From the NCBI RefSeq assembly GCF_029212575.1, contig NZ_JARGPK010000003.1, forward strand, positions 1-64,000: a stretch of DNA of 64,000 nt, read 5' to 3'. How positions within the stretch are numbered: the stretch's first letter is position 1; each line of letters opens with the position of its first letter. The position numbers and the translations under genes were made by a program. Source of the DNA: Antarcticimicrobium sp. (lineage in GTDB: Bacteria; Pseudomonadota; Alphaproteobacteria; Rhodobacterales; Rhodobacteraceae). The notes beneath the pieces were generated by a model. That model ran no database searches. It worked only from the letters and a program-made list of their open reading frames with translations, and was not told where the DNA came from. Shown here in pieces: positions 8,174 through 17,596 of this stretch.

Positions 8174-10998
8174 TTTCCCACCTTCCAGCGCAGGCGCTTC
8201 GGCCCGGTGCCCACCGGCGATTTGATCGGCGGGAAAACCGGCTGACTTTCCGTCGGTGCCGCGACCTTCTCGATCTTCACCTTGAGGTCGAACCAGGCTG
8301 CCTGGCCGGTGATCGGATCGGAGTTGGCCCAGCGCAGCCCGTCGCCCCTGGGCGGCAGCAACTCGTGGATCAGGTGGTTCAGGAGAAAGCCGCGCGTTGC
8401 TTCCGGCGCATCCTCTTCCAGCGCCCAGGCGCCCTTGCGCTTGCCGATGGCGTTCCAGGTCCAGACCGTGTTGTCGTTCAGTGCGGCCATCTCCATCACC
8501 GGCACGGTGATCTCGCCATGCGGCGAGGAGACCCGCGCCCAGTCGCCATCCTTAAGCCCGTGCTCGCGCATCAGCCGCGTGGGCATGTAAAGCGGGTTAT
8601 GCCCGTGCAACTGCCGCAGCCAGGCGTTCTGGCTGCCCCAGCTGTGGTACATCGCCATCGGCCGCTGGGTCAGCGCGTTAACGGGAAAGCCCTCGTTGCC
8701 CTGCTGGTCGGTTTCGTACCAGATCGGCAGCGGGTCCATGGTGGTCTTGATCCGCTCGCGCAGGTGGTCGGGCGGCTGACGCTCGCCATGCCCCTCCGCC
8801 GCCAGCTGGAATCGCCGCAGCGGCTCGACGTAGAGCTGGAACAGGTAGGGCTGCGGGCTGTCGAACAGGCCCATGCTGACCGCCCAGTCCTGATAGGCCG
8901 CGTTCCACGGTTTGTAATAGGAGGCCTCGGCGGGGATATGGGTTTCGAAGAACCCGCCGTTGTCGATATAGCGGTTCAACTGCTCCGGGTTCGGCGCGCC
9001 GCGCCCGGCCCCGGTGCCGTCGCCACGCCAGCCGGCCAGCGGGCCGATGCCGGGTTTGCGTTCATGGTTGACGATGTAATCGGCGTAATCGGCATATCTG
9101 GCGCTGCCGTCCTCACTCACCAGCCCGGGCAGCGCCAATCTGACCCCGAGGTCGATCAGCACGGATTGAAACCCCTTCACGTTCCGGTCGGGTTCGATCA
9201 CCGGCCAGCGGATCGCGTCGGCCATGGCATCGGCCTCGCAGATCGGGCGGTCGAGCAGGCTGATGCAGTCGTGTCGCTCAAGGTAGGTGGCATCGGGCAG
9301 CACCAGGTCCGCATAGGCCACCATTTCCGAGCTGTAGGCATCCGAATAGATGATGCGCGGGATCACGTAATCGCCGCTTTCATCGGTGTCGGTCAGCATC
9401 TCCATCACACCCTTGGTGTTCATCGAGGAGTTCCACGCCATGTTCGCCATGTACATGAACAGCGTGTCGATCTTGTAGGGATCGCCCGCATGCGCGTTGG
9501 AGATCACCATGTGCATCAGCCCGTGCGCCGACATCGGGTTTTCCCAGGTGAACGCCTTGTCGATGCGCGCCGGGCTGCCGTCGTCCCTGAGTGCGAGGTC
9601 CTCGGGCCCGTGTACGAACCCCAGGTGCGGCCCGTCCAGCGGTGCGCCCGGTGTCACGCCGCAATGCGGCTTGGGGTGGATGTGCGAGGGTTTCGGATAG
9701 GGCGGTTTGAACCGGAACCCGCCCGGCACCTCGACCGTGCCCAGAAGGATCTGCAACACATGCAGCGCGCGGCAGGACTGGAACCCGTTGGCATGGGCCG
9801 AGATGCCGCGCATGGCGTGGAAACTGACCGGGCGGCCGACCATGGTCTTGTGCGTCTCGCCCCGGAAATCGGTCCATTCGCGGTCCAGCTCAAAGGCCTC
9901 GTCAAAGGCGACGCGGGCGATCTCGGCGGCCACCGCGCGGATCTTGTCCGCCGGGATGCCGCAACGGCCGGCCACGGTCTCGGGTGCGTAGTCCGTTGAC
10001 AGGTAACGGTCGGCCATCAGGTGCAGAACCGGGCGATAGGTCACACCGTCCTGTTCATGCGTGGCGGTGAGGTCCGGGCGCACCCCGGGGCGGTCGAACG
10101 GGGCGAGCTTGCCGCTGGCCCGGTCGATCACCAGCGTCTTGCCGCCCTCGTCGCGCAGCAGCAGCCCGTGCTGCGCGCTCCCCGGGGCCTCGGCCACCAG
10201 GCAGGGCGCGTTGGTGTAGCGCGCGAGGTAATCGAGGTCGATCTTGCCTGCCTTCATCAGCTCGTGCACCAGCGACAGGATGAACAGCCCGTCGGTGCCC
10301 GGCGTGATGCCGATCCAGTCGTCGGCCGCCGCGTTGTAGCCGGTGCGCACCGGGTTCACCCCGATCACCCGCGCCCCGCGCGCCTTGATCTTGCCGATCC
10401 CCATCTTGATCGGGTTGGAATCGTGATCCTCGGCCACCCCGAACAGCAGGAACAGCTTGGTGTGATCCCAATCGGGCTGGCCGAATTCCCAGAAGGCGCC
10501 GCCCATGGTATAGATGCCGGCGGTGGCCATGTTGACCGAACAAAACCCGCCATGCGCGGCATAATTCGGGGTTCCGAACTGTTGGGCCCACCAGCCGGTA
10601 AAACTCTGGCTCTGGTCGCGCCCGGTGAAAAAGGCCAGCTTTTCCGGCGCCTCCTCGCGCAATGGTTTCAGCCAGCCGGTGGCGATCTCCATCGCCTCGT
10701 CCCAGGAGATTTCCTCGAACTCGCCCGAGCCGCGCGGCCCGACCCGTTTCAGCGGCGCGCGCAACCGCGAGGGCGCGTTGACCTGCATGATCCCGGCGCT
10801 GCCCTTGGCGCAGAGCACGCCCTTGTTCACCGGATGGTCGCGGTTGCCCTCGATATAGGCGACCCGCTTCTTGCCATCGGGGCCGCTTTTCATGTGCACG
10901 TTGATCCCGCAGCGGCAGGCACACATGTAGCAGGTGGTCCGGCGTATCTCATCGGACACCTCCGGCGACGTCTCTAAAACCGGCTGGCGATAGGCCAT
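8170..10998 (-). CDS. soeA: Sulfite dehydrogenase molybdopterin subunit, SoeA
   Basis: The catalytic subunit, expected to oxidise sulfite to sulfate in the cytoplasm using a bis-molybdopterin guanine dinucleotide cofactor. The 942-residue chain begins with a [4Fe-4S] motif (C23-x2-C26-x3-C30 and C63) followed by K65. GGFC153SVNM sits where the family places its molybdenum ligand cysteine. The C-terminal MGD-binding domain includes NPLYMPTRLMREHGLKDGD. No twin-arginine signal is present, unlike periplasmic DMSO or thiosulfate reductases, which favours SoeA. GGAGG lies seven bases before the ATG. I recall the same soeABC-pta-xsc neighbourhood in Ruegeria pomeroyi, where it removes sulfite released from taurine. 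A different sulfur oxyanion substrate is not excluded. Confidence 0.85.
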   Translation of the reverse strand: MAYRQPVLETSPEVSDEIRRTTCYMCACRCGINVHMKSGPDGKKRVAYIEGNRDHPVNKGVLCAKGSAGIMQVNAPSRLRAPLKRVGPRGSGEFEEISWDEAMEIATGWLKPLREEAPEKLAFFTGRDQSQSFTGWWAQQFGTPNYAAHGGFCSVNMATAGIYTMGGAFWEFGQPDWDHTKLFLLFGVAEDHDSNPIKMGIGKIKARGARVIGVNPVRTGYNAAADDWIGITPGTDGLFILSLVHELMKAGKIDLDYLARYTNAPCLVAEAPGSAQHGLLLRDEGGKTLVIDRASGKLAPFDRPGVRPDLTATHEQDGVTYRPVLHLMADRYLSTDYAPETVAGRCGIPADKIRAVAAEIARVAFDEAFELDREWTDFRGETHKTMVGRPVSFHAMRGISAHANGFQSCRALHVLQILLGTVEVPGGFRFKPPYPKPSHIHPKPHCGVTPGAPLDGPHLGFVHGPEDLALRDDGSPARIDKAFTWENPMSAHGLMHMVISNAHAGDPYKIDTLFMYMANMAWNSSMNTKGVMEMLTDTDESGDYVIPRIIYSDAYSSEMVAYADLVLPDATYLERHDCISLLDRPICEADAMADAIRWPVIEPDRNVKGFQSVLIDLGVRLALPGLVSEDGSARYADYADYIVNHERKPGIGPLAGWRGDGTGAGRGAPNPEQLNRYIDNGGFFETHIPAEASYYKPWNAAYQDWAVSMGLFDSPQPYLFQLYVEPLRRFQLAAEGHGERQPPDHLRERIKTTMDPLPIWYETDQQGNEGFPVNALTQRPMAMYHSWGSQNAWLRQLHGHNPLYMPTRLMREHGLKDGDWARVSSPHGEITVPVMEMAALNDNTVWTWNAIGKRKGAWALEEDAPEATRGFLLNHLIHELLPPRGDGLRWANSDPITGQAAWFDLKVKIEKVAAPTESQPVFPPIKSPVGTGPKRLRWKVGK

Positions 10999-11095
10999 CC
11001 GCTCTCCTCCCAGTCGTTTCGCGGCAGGTTAGGATAACATTCCAAAAAATGCGAATATTTTGTTGCGTAGTCTGAATCGCCAATCTGGTACATGC

Positions 11096-12229
11096 TTAGC
11101 GGTCCTCTAGCGCCACGTAGGGGCGCATCTCCGGCCCGTCGTAGAGCGTGAGCGGACGGATCAGGATGTTGCGCCGTTGCTGCTCGATGCACTGGATGAT
11201 CCAGCCCGGCATCCGCCCGATCGCGAAGATCGGTACATAGAGGTCCATCGGGATGCCGTGCAGCTGATAGATCACGCCGGAATAGAAATCGACGTTCACG
11301 TTCAGCCCGTGGCGGGCATAGGGTTTCATCGCTTCGACCACTGCCTGCAGGATCTCGTACCACTCGGGCGCGCCCATCTCCTCGCCCAGCTTGCGCACGC
11401 CCTCGCGCATGTGGCGCGCGCGCGGATCCTCCTTGCGATAGACCCGGTGGCCGAACCCCGTCACCGCCTCTTTCGCCGCGCGCTTGGCCTTGACGTAGGC
11501 GGCGGCGTTCTCCGGCGTTCCGATCTCCTGCACCATCTTCATCACGTCTTCTGCCGCGCCCCCATGCGCCGGCCCGGCGAGGGTGGAAAGGGCGGTGACG
11601 ATGCCGCCGTGCAGGTTCGCCTCGGTTCCCACAGTCACCCGCGCGGCAAAGCTCGAGGCGTTGGCGCCATGTTCGGCGTGCAGGATGAAATCGACGTCGG
11701 CCAGCCGGGCGGCCTCCTGCGACGGTGTCTCGCCCTTGAGCATCCACAGCCAGTTGGCCGCATGGCCAAGCGCGGGATCGGCTCCGACCGGGTCGCGCCC
11801 GTTGCGGATCGCCTCATGCGCCGCGATGATCATCGGGACCTGGCTGGTCAGGCGAAGGCCGTTCTCGACAAAACCCGCTTCACCCACCGCCTGGCTGGCC
11901 GGCTCCAGCGCCGCCAACGCCGAGACGGCGGTGCGCAGCACGTCCATCGGATGCCCGTCCTTGCAGGCGGCGATGATGTGATAGACTGCCTCGGGCAGCG
12001 CGCGCGCCGCCTTCATCCTTGCGTCGAAGGCCGACAGTTCCGCCGCACTCGGCAGCTCCCCGAATATCAGCAGGTAGCAGACTTCTTCGAAGGTGGATCG
12101 CGTCGCCAGATCGTGGATCGAATAGCCACGATAGCTGAGCTCGCCCCTGGCACCGTCGATGTCGCTGACGCCGCAGCGCTCGAAATAGACGCCCTTGAGG
12201 CCCCGGTTGATCTTGACGTTCTCACTCAT
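11096..12229 (-). CDS. Citrate synthase / 2-methylcitrate synthase family enzyme
   Basis: A cytosolic condensing enzyme joining acetyl-CoA (or propionyl-CoA) with oxaloacetate. The 377-residue length and the compact N-terminus match type I bacterial citrate or methylcitrate synthases rather than the roughly 430-residue hexameric form. The catalytic residues are in place: H184-A-E-H187 and GPAH222GGA for substrate binding, GFGH261RVY, and D314 in NVDFYSG. It lies between soeA and pta, so acetyl-CoA made from taurine could be captured directly. Whether it prefers acetyl-CoA or propionyl-CoA cannot be read from the sequence. The start codon is only 33 bases from the divergent pta start. Confidence 0.85.
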   Translation of the reverse strand: MSENVKINRGLKGVYFERCGVSDIDGARGELSYRGYSIHDLATRSTFEEVCYLLIFGELPSAAELSAFDARMKAARALPEAVYHIIAACKDGHPMDVLRTAVSALAALEPASQAVGEAGFVENGLRLTSQVPMIIAAHEAIRNGRDPVGADPALGHAANWLWMLKGETPSQEAARLADVDFILHAEHGANASSFAARVTVGTEANLHGGIVTALSTLAGPAHGGAAEDVMKMVQEIGTPENAAAYVKAKRAAKEAVTGFGHRVYRKEDPRARHMREGVRKLGEEMGAPEWYEILQAVVEAMKPYARHGLNVNVDFYSGVIYQLHGIPMDLYVPIFAIGRMPGWIIQCIEQQRRNILIRPLTLYDGPEMRPYVALEDR

Positions 12230-12262
12230 GGCTGGCTCCTTCGGGTCGGCAGGGAGGATGCG

Positions 12263-13117
12263 ATGTCGGCATTGGACAAGGCAGTTGAGGCAGCGCGCGC
12301 AAGACGCGCCCGGGTGGTGTTCCCCGAACTGGGGGAGGATGCGCGCATCGACGCGGCGGCCGAACGGCTGCGCGCCGAGGGGCTGGCCGAACCGCTCGCG
12401 GTGGCGGAGCCCTCCGAGGCGCAGCTCGCCGCCCTGGTCGCGGCGCGCGGGTTGAAAGAGGCGCTGGCGCGGCGGATGCTGTCCCGCCCGCTGATCCGCG
12501 CCGCCGCCATGGTCGCGGCAGGCGAGGCCGACGCGATGGTCGCCGGCGCCGTGACGGCCACCAAGAAGGTGATCGAGGCGGCCTCCCTCGCCATCGGCCC
12601 GGCCGAGGGGGTCACGACCGCCTCGTCGTTCTTTTTGATGCGGTTCCCGGACGGGCGCGAGATGATCTTTGCCGATTGCGGGCTGAACGTGGACCCGGAC
12701 GCGGCGCAACTGGCCGACATCGCGCGCGCCTCGGAGGTGACGGCGCGCGCGCTTCTGGGGTCGGCGCGGGTGGCGCTGCTGTCCTTCTCGACCGGTAGCA
12801 GCGGCAGCGGCGCCAGCGTCGACAAGGTGCGCGTGGCGGCCGAGGCCACCGGCTTTACCGGCCCGGTGCAGGGCGATGCCGCGCTCAATCCGCGGGTGGC
12901 CGGGGCCAAAGGGCTGGGGCAGGGCGATGCCAATGTTCTCGTCTTCCCCGATCTGGACGCGGGCAATATTGCCTACAAGCTGGCGCAGGAACTGGCCGGT
13001 GCGCAGGCGCTCGGCCCGATCCTGCAGGGGTTCCGCCGCCCCGTCTGCGACTTGAGCCGGGGGGCGACGGTGGATGATATCGTGGCCGCCACCGTGGTGA
13101 CGCTGGCGCTGGCCTGA
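12263..13117 (+). CDS. pta: Phosphate acetyltransferase
   Basis: This cytosolic enzyme converts acetyl phosphate, the product of Xsc, and CoA to acetyl-CoA. The 284-residue chain is a short single-domain Pta, somewhat shorter than the usual 320-330. It has the family segments GEADAMVAGA (near residue 87), FSTGSSGSGASVDK (near residue 172), VQGDAALNP (near residue 197) and ANVLVFPDLDAGNIAYKL (near residue 223). GGGAGG lies upstream of the ATG. In Paracoccus and Ruegeria pta commonly follows xsc in one operon; here it converges on xsc from the opposite strand, so the two must be transcribed separately. Confidence 0.92.
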   Translation: MSALDKAVEAARARRARVVFPELGEDARIDAAAERLRAEGLAEPLAVAEPSEAQLAALVAARGLKEALARRMLSRPLIRAAAMVAAGEADAMVAGAVTATKKVIEAASLAIGPAEGVTTASSFFLMRFPDGREMIFADCGLNVDPDAAQLADIARASEVTARALLGSARVALLSFSTGSSGSGASVDKVRVAAEATGFTGPVQGDAALNPRVAGAKGLGQGDANVLVFPDLDAGNIAYKLAQELAGAQALGPILQGFRRPVCDLSRGATVDDIVAATVVTLALA

Positions 13118-13122
13118 GGGGC

Positions 13123-13164
13123 GGAATTTTCGAGAATTCCGGGCAGAATCCTTGGAAGGATTTT
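13123..13164. terminator. Convergent terminator region between pta and xsc
   Basis: Two small stems lie between the converging stops: GGAATT/AATTCC (123-128 with 135-140 of this kilobase) and AATCC/GGATT followed by TTTTA. They could end transcription from both sides, but each stem is short and the T-run is weak. Confidence 0.4.
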
Positions 13165-13183
13165 ACCCCCGATCCCGATCCGG

Positions 13184-14959
13184 TCAGACCTTTTGCGGCC
13201 GCATGTCGGCGGCGTCGATGCCGGCCACCGCCACCGGTTTCTTCATCGCGTCGCGGCGGAACGGCTCGCCCAGTTCCTGGTTGATCAGCGCCTCGATAAG
13301 GGTGGTCTTGCCGTGCTCCATCTGGTCGGTGATTGCCTGGGCCAGGGCCGCCGACAACTCCTCCATGGTGCGCGCGACGACCCCTTGCAGCCCGCAGGCC
13401 TTGGCGATGCCGGCATAGGAGACCTGGGTATCCAGCTCGGTGCCGACGAAATTGTCGTCATACCAAAGCGTGGAGTTTCGCTTTTCCGCCCCCCACTGGT
13501 AGTTGCGGAACACCACCTGGGTGATCGCGGGCCATTCGCCGCGCCCGATGGCGGTCAGCTCGGTCACCGCGATGCCAAAGGCACCATCGCCGGAAAAACC
13601 CACCACCGGAACGTCGGGGCAGCCGATCTTGGCGCCGACGATCGACGGCAGCCCATAGCCGCAAGGACCGAACAGGCCGGGGGCGAGGTATTTCCGCCCC
13701 GCCTCGAAACTGGGATAGGCATTGCCGATGGCACAGTTGTTGCCGATATCGGAAGAGATGATCGCCTCGCGCGGCAGCGCGCTCTGGATCGCGCGCCAGG
13801 CCATGCGGGGGCTCATCCACTCGGGCTTGTCGTCGCGGGCGCGCTGGTTCCAGCTGGTGCCGGGGTCGTCATCCTCGTGATCCATGCTTGCCAGTTGCTG
13901 GGCCCAGGCCGATTTGGTCTGCGCGATCAGCGCCTTGCGCGCCTCCCGACCCTCGTCCCCGGCAGTGCCGGACAGCGTGTCGAGCAGCGCGCGCGCCACC
14001 TTTTTGGAATCACCGACGATGCCGACGCTGACGGTCTTGGTCAGCCCGATCCGGTCGGGATTGATATCGACCTGGATGATCTGGGCGTCCTTGGGCCAGT
14101 AGTCGATGCCATAGCCCGGCAGGGTCGAGAACGGGTTAAGCCGCGTGCCGAGGCAGAGCACCACGTCGGCCTTGGAAATCAGCTCCATCCCCGCCTTCGA
14201 CCCGTTATAGCCCAGCGGCCCGGAAAACAGCGGATGCGAGCCGGGGAAGGCATCGTTGTGCTGGTAGCCGACGCAGACCGGCGCATCCAGCCGCTCGGCC
14301 AGTTCGATGGTGTCGGGGATCGCCCCGCCCAGCACCACTCCGGCGCCATTGAGGATCACCGGGAACCTGGCGGACGAGAGCAATTCCGCTGCCTTTTCAA
14401 TGGCATCCGCGCCGCCGGAGGGGCGTTCGAATTCGACTATCTCGGGCAGGTCGATGTCGATCACCTGAGTCCAGTAGTCGCGCGGCACGTTGATCTGCGC
14501 CGGGGCGCTGGCGCGCCGGGCCTGGATGATCACGCGGTTCAGAACCTCGGCCACGCGGGAGGGGTCGCGGACCTCTTCCTGATAGGCCACCATGTCCTTG
14601 AACGCGGCCATCTGTTCGACCTCCTGGAAGCCGCCCTGACCGAGGGTCTTGTTGGCCGCCTGCGGGGTGACCAGCAGCAGCGGTGTGTGGTTCCAGTAGG
14701 CGGTTTTCACGGCGGTGACGAAATTGGTGATGCCGGGGCCGTTCTGGGCGATCATCATCGACATCTTGCCGGTGGCGCGGGTATAGCCATCGGCCATCAT
14801 CCCGCCCGAGCCCTCGTGCGCGCAGTCCCAGAAGGTTATGCCGGCCTTGGGAAACAGGTCGGAGATCGGCATGAAGGCGGAGCCGATGATGCCGAAGGCA
14901 TGTTCGATCCCATGCTGCTGCAGCACCTTCACAAAGGCTTCTTCGGTTGTCATTTTCAT
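13184..14959 (-). CDS. xsc: Sulfoacetaldehyde acetyltransferase
   Basis: A thiamine diphosphate enzyme that cleaves sulfoacetaldehyde with phosphate to acetyl phosphate and sulfite, the carbon-sulfur bond-breaking step of taurine degradation. Its 591 residues equal the known Xsc length. The N-terminal ThDP domain has the catalytic Glu in CAHE49GSGGMMADGYTR. The central domain (about 190-350) and the C-terminal domain follow, the latter with VVGFSGDGAFGIA starting the GDG cofactor motif and YQWGAEKRN. The ATG encoding MKMTTEEA is used because it gives the normal length. Paired CTGGAC-like repeats lie 76-108 bases upstream, consistent with TauR control. Confidence 0.95.
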   Translation of the reverse strand: MKMTTEEAFVKVLQQHGIEHAFGIIGSAFMPISDLFPKAGITFWDCAHEGSGGMMADGYTRATGKMSMMIAQNGPGITNFVTAVKTAYWNHTPLLLVTPQAANKTLGQGGFQEVEQMAAFKDMVAYQEEVRDPSRVAEVLNRVIIQARRASAPAQINVPRDYWTQVIDIDLPEIVEFERPSGGADAIEKAAELLSSARFPVILNGAGVVLGGAIPDTIELAERLDAPVCVGYQHNDAFPGSHPLFSGPLGYNGSKAGMELISKADVVLCLGTRLNPFSTLPGYGIDYWPKDAQIIQVDINPDRIGLTKTVSVGIVGDSKKVARALLDTLSGTAGDEGREARKALIAQTKSAWAQQLASMDHEDDDPGTSWNQRARDDKPEWMSPRMAWRAIQSALPREAIISSDIGNNCAIGNAYPSFEAGRKYLAPGLFGPCGYGLPSIVGAKIGCPDVPVVGFSGDGAFGIAVTELTAIGRGEWPAITQVVFRNYQWGAEKRNSTLWYDDNFVGTELDTQVSYAGIAKACGLQGVVARTMEELSAALAQAITDQMEHGKTTLIEALINQELGEPFRRDAMKKPVAVAGIDAADMRPQKV

Positions 14960-15034
14960 GATCGGAGGCTCCCCCGGGGCCATTTTGGAATTCAGTTTTA
15001 TTCCGTTTTTCTTAGGGGGTTGTCGCGGGAACCG

Positions 15035-15067
15035 TTAGGGCCAGTCCGGAGCGCGGGTTAAGGCCAC
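15035..15067 (-). promoter_or_regulatory. Candidate TauR-binding direct repeats upstream of xsc
   Basis: TTAGGGCCAG (15035-15044) and TTAAGGCCAC (15058-15067) are direct repeats 23 bases apart. On the xsc strand they read CTGGCCCTAA and GTGGCCTTAA, close to the CTGGACYTAA element I recall for TauR of Rhodobacter capsulatus. The tpa/tauA region has the same spacing. That these bind TauR is inference. Confidence 0.55.
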
Positions 15068-15104
15068 TTGGGTCAGGGGGGCTGAACCGGTTACCCCCTG
15101 ATCC

Positions 15105-16568
15105 TCAGGACTGCGCCGCGAGGGCGGCGGCGATGCGCGCGATGCCCGCGCCGATCCGCGCCGACGAGATCGACGAATAGCCGAGGCGAAAGAACCGCGT
15201 CGGCCGGTCGGGGCCAGCGAAAAACGGGGTTCCGGGCTCGATAAACACGCTGTCGGCCAGCAGCCGCGCCGCCAGACGCGCGCTGTCGCTGCCCGGTGGC
15301 CCCTGCATCCACAGGGACGAGCCACCATAGACCCCGCGCCCGGCGATGGTCAGCCCGTGCTCGGCAATCGCCGCCTCCATTGTCCGGCGGCGGTCGTGCA
15401 GCGCCGCGCCCATGCGGCGGATCTGGCTGTCGTAATGGCCCAGCGACAGGAAATAGGCGGCGGTGCGCTGGATGTGGCCGGGCGGGTGGCGCAGCATGGT
15501 GGCGCGCAGCGCGCGGGCCTCGCGGATGAAGGGCTCGGAGCCGACCATGTAGCCAAGGCGCAGACCGGGAAACAGCGACTTGGAGAAGCTGCCGACATAG
15601 ATCACCCGGCCGTCCTCATCGAGCGATTTCAGCGCCGGGGAGGGGGCGGCAAGAAAGGCCATCTCGAATTCATAGTCGTCCTCGACCACCAGCGCGTCGA
15701 TCTCGCGGGCACGCGCCAGAAGGGCGCGGCGGCGGTGCAGCGGCATGGTGGCGGTGGTCGGGCATTGGTGGCTGGGGGTGGTGAAGATCACGTCGGTGTC
15801 GGGCGGGATCGCGTCGGGCGGCAGCCCGTCGGCATCGACCCGCACCGGGGTCAGCTGGCAGCCCGCGTGCGAGAGCAGGTCGCGCTGGGCGTGGTAACAG
15901 GGATCCTCGATCACCGCGCGGCGGCGGCGGTTCAGCAGCACACGGGCGGCGATCCATAGCGCGTTCTGGGCGCCGAGGGTGATCAGGATCTCTTCCGGGC
16001 GGGCGGAGATTCCCCGCCGTGGCAGGGTGTGGCGGGCGATGTATTCGACCAGCAGCGGATCGTCGCGATCGTAGTAGTCGTCTGTTAAGGCTGCGAAATC
16101 CTTTTGCCCCAGGGCGCGCAGGGCGCATTGCCGCCAATTGGCGTGGTCGAACAGCGTGGGGTCGGCCTGGCCGTAGATGAACGGGTAGCGGAAGTCGCGC
16201 CAGCCGCCGGGCTTGCGCGGCGTGTCGCCGCCGGTGAAGCGCTGGGCGATGGCGCGGGTCCAGTCCACCGTGTCGGCGGCGCGCGGGCGCGGCGAATAGC
16301 TGGGCGGCACCGGCGCGTTGTCCGACACGTAGTAGCCCGAGCGGCCGCGCGAGGTGAGATAATCGTTTGCCACCAGTTCGGTATAGGCGATGGTCACGGT
16401 GATGCGGCTGATGCCCAGATGCGCGGCGAGCTTGCGCGAGGAGGGCAGTTTCTCGCCGGCGTGGAAGCGGCCCGAGAGGATGCCCTCGGCGATCATCTGC
16501 TGCACCTGCGCCTGCAGCGTGCCGGAGGCCTCGGGGTTGAGAAAGAAGGTATCGACGGAGATTGGCAT
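15105..16568 (-). CDS. tauR: TauR, MocR-type (GntR-aminotransferase) activator of taurine genes
   Basis: A transcription factor with an N-terminal GntR winged helix (about residues 12-78, LPSSRKLAAHLGISRITVTI) fused to a fold-type-I aminotransferase domain (about 130-480). The presumed PLP lysine is K330 in YVGSFSKSLFPGLRLGY. In R. capsulatus TauR activates taurine genes, presumably sensing taurine through PLP chemistry. The 487-residue length is normal for MocR regulators. It sits directly upstream of xsc on the same strand. Three CTGG-containing repeats spaced 22 bases apart lie just upstream of its own start, suggesting autoregulation. Confidence 0.9.
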   Translation of the reverse strand: MPISVDTFFLNPEASGTLQAQVQQMIAEGILSGRFHAGEKLPSSRKLAAHLGISRITVTIAYTELVANDYLTSRGRSGYYVSDNAPVPPSYSPRPRAADTVDWTRAIAQRFTGGDTPRKPGGWRDFRYPFIYGQADPTLFDHANWRQCALRALGQKDFAALTDDYYDRDDPLLVEYIARHTLPRRGISARPEEILITLGAQNALWIAARVLLNRRRRAVIEDPCYHAQRDLLSHAGCQLTPVRVDADGLPPDAIPPDTDVIFTTPSHQCPTTATMPLHRRRALLARAREIDALVVEDDYEFEMAFLAAPSPALKSLDEDGRVIYVGSFSKSLFPGLRLGYMVGSEPFIREARALRATMLRHPPGHIQRTAAYFLSLGHYDSQIRRMGAALHDRRRTMEAAIAEHGLTIAGRGVYGGSSLWMQGPPGSDSARLAARLLADSVFIEPGTPFFAGPDRPTRFFRLGYSSISSARIGAGIARIAAALAAQS

Positions 16569-16884
16569 GGGGCAGGATAGGCTGGATATATCGGGGCTGT
16601 AAACTGGCCGTATCGCGCGGAACGGCTGGACTGACGGGCGGGGCGTTAACCGGACGGACCGGGGGGCGACTCAGCCCGGTTTGGGCGCGATAAGGCCGGG
16701 ATTTCGGGGAGTTTCGGGCCTGTTCCGTACGGTCTGCCCGGGGCACGGGGGTGCCGGGGCCGGTGGTTTGGGGAGTTTTGCGGCGGTTTTGTACGAAACG
16801 GCGGATTTGCCGGGGAAATGGCCCGGAATGAGGTTAACGAGGGGGCTGTTGTCACATGATCCTGATCGTGGCCGGCGGGGGCGA
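16569..16884. promoter_or_regulatory. tauR upstream region with 22-bp-phased CTGG repeats
   Basis: This 316-base stretch has no convincing gene. Next to tauR it holds CTGGATATAT (16582), CTGGCCGTAT (16604) and CTGGACTGAC (16626), each starting exactly 22 bases after the last, so all lie on one DNA face. They run opposite in orientation, relative to the gene, to the xsc and tpa copies, which would suit autorepression. The rest is G-rich sequence reaching the end of the glutathione S-transferase gene, with nothing I recognise. Confidence 0.4.
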
Positions 16885-17526
16885 TCAGCCTACGCGCAAT
16901 TCCTGGTAGGGGACCATCACATGCTCGCGGTAGGCCGGGCGCTGGGTCAGCCGGTCATAGTAGCGGCGCAGCGCGGGCAGGTCGGCGCGGGGGATGTCGA
17001 TGTCGAAATAGCGGTAAAGGACGTGGCCGAACTGGATATCGGCGAGGGTAAAGCCGGCGCCGGCGAGATAAGGGTGTTCGGCGAGGCGCCGGTCGGCGAT
17101 GGTGAGCTTGTCCTCCAGCGCGGCGAGCGCGGCGGAGGTGGCGGCAGGATCGCGATCGGCCGGGGACGTTCGCACCACGCGCCAGAACACCGGGACGGTG
17201 AAGCCGGTCGCCACGTTGATCTTGGCCCATTCCGCCCAGCGGTCGACCTCGGTCCGGGCCAGCAGGTCGGAGGGCCAGAATCCGTCGTTGCCATAGCGCG
17301 CGGCGAGGTATCGCAGGATCGCCCCGGTTTCCCACAGCGGCGGGTTGGTGCCATCGCGCAGCACCGGCACGGTCCGGTTGGGGTTCATCGCGGTGAACCC
17401 GGCGGTATCGGTGCCGCCAAAGCGGTGCCCGGCATCGTGGCGGATGTAGGCGAGCCCCAGTTCGCCCACCGTCCACATCAGCGCCTGGACGTTGGAGGAG
17501 GTCTTGCGGCCCCAGATTTCCAGCAT
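16885..17526 (-). CDS. Glutathione S-transferase family protein
   Basis: A 213-residue cytosolic GST. The thioredoxin-like N-terminal domain (1-80) starts LEIWGRKTSSNVQALMW and has NPNRTVPVL and ETGAILRYLA, the glutathione-binding cis-Pro and Glu-Thr/Ser segments. The helical C-terminal domain includes LADIQFGHVLYR. The active-site position near the N-terminus carries Ser/Thr/Asn rather than an obvious Tyr. It interrupts the taurine block between tauR and tpa. A role in handling sulfoacetaldehyde or sulfite adducts is conceivable but is only a guess. Confidence 0.85.
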   Translation of the reverse strand: MLEIWGRKTSSNVQALMWTVGELGLAYIRHDAGHRFGGTDTAGFTAMNPNRTVPVLRDGTNPPLWETGAILRYLAARYGNDGFWPSDLLARTEVDRWAEWAKINVATGFTVPVFWRVVRTSPADRDPAATSAALAALEDKLTIADRRLAEHPYLAGAGFTLADIQFGHVLYRYFDIDIPRADLPALRRYYDRLTQRPAYREHVMVPYQELRVG

Positions 17527-17596
17527 GCGTCTCTCCGTGATCGGGTTGGAGCAGTTTGTCGTCAGCGCGCGCGCCGGGAAAGGCGCGGTGCGCCGC

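Noticed and set aside
8170-10998. DMSO or trimethylamine oxide reductase for the molybdoenzyme
   Set aside because: There is no twin-arginine signal, the predicted molybdenum ligand is Cys, and taurine/sulfite genes surround it; sulfite dehydrogenase fits better.
11177-12262. Upstream in-frame extension of pta by 362 codons
   Set aside because: The extension is antisense to the citrate-synthase gene, whose catalytic residues are intact; Pta homology starts at MSALDKAVEAARARRARVVF.
13193-15061. Long plus-strand open frame opposite xsc
   Set aside because: Antisense to a full-length Xsc; the translation is low-complexity Gly/Asp/His-rich with no recognisable family.
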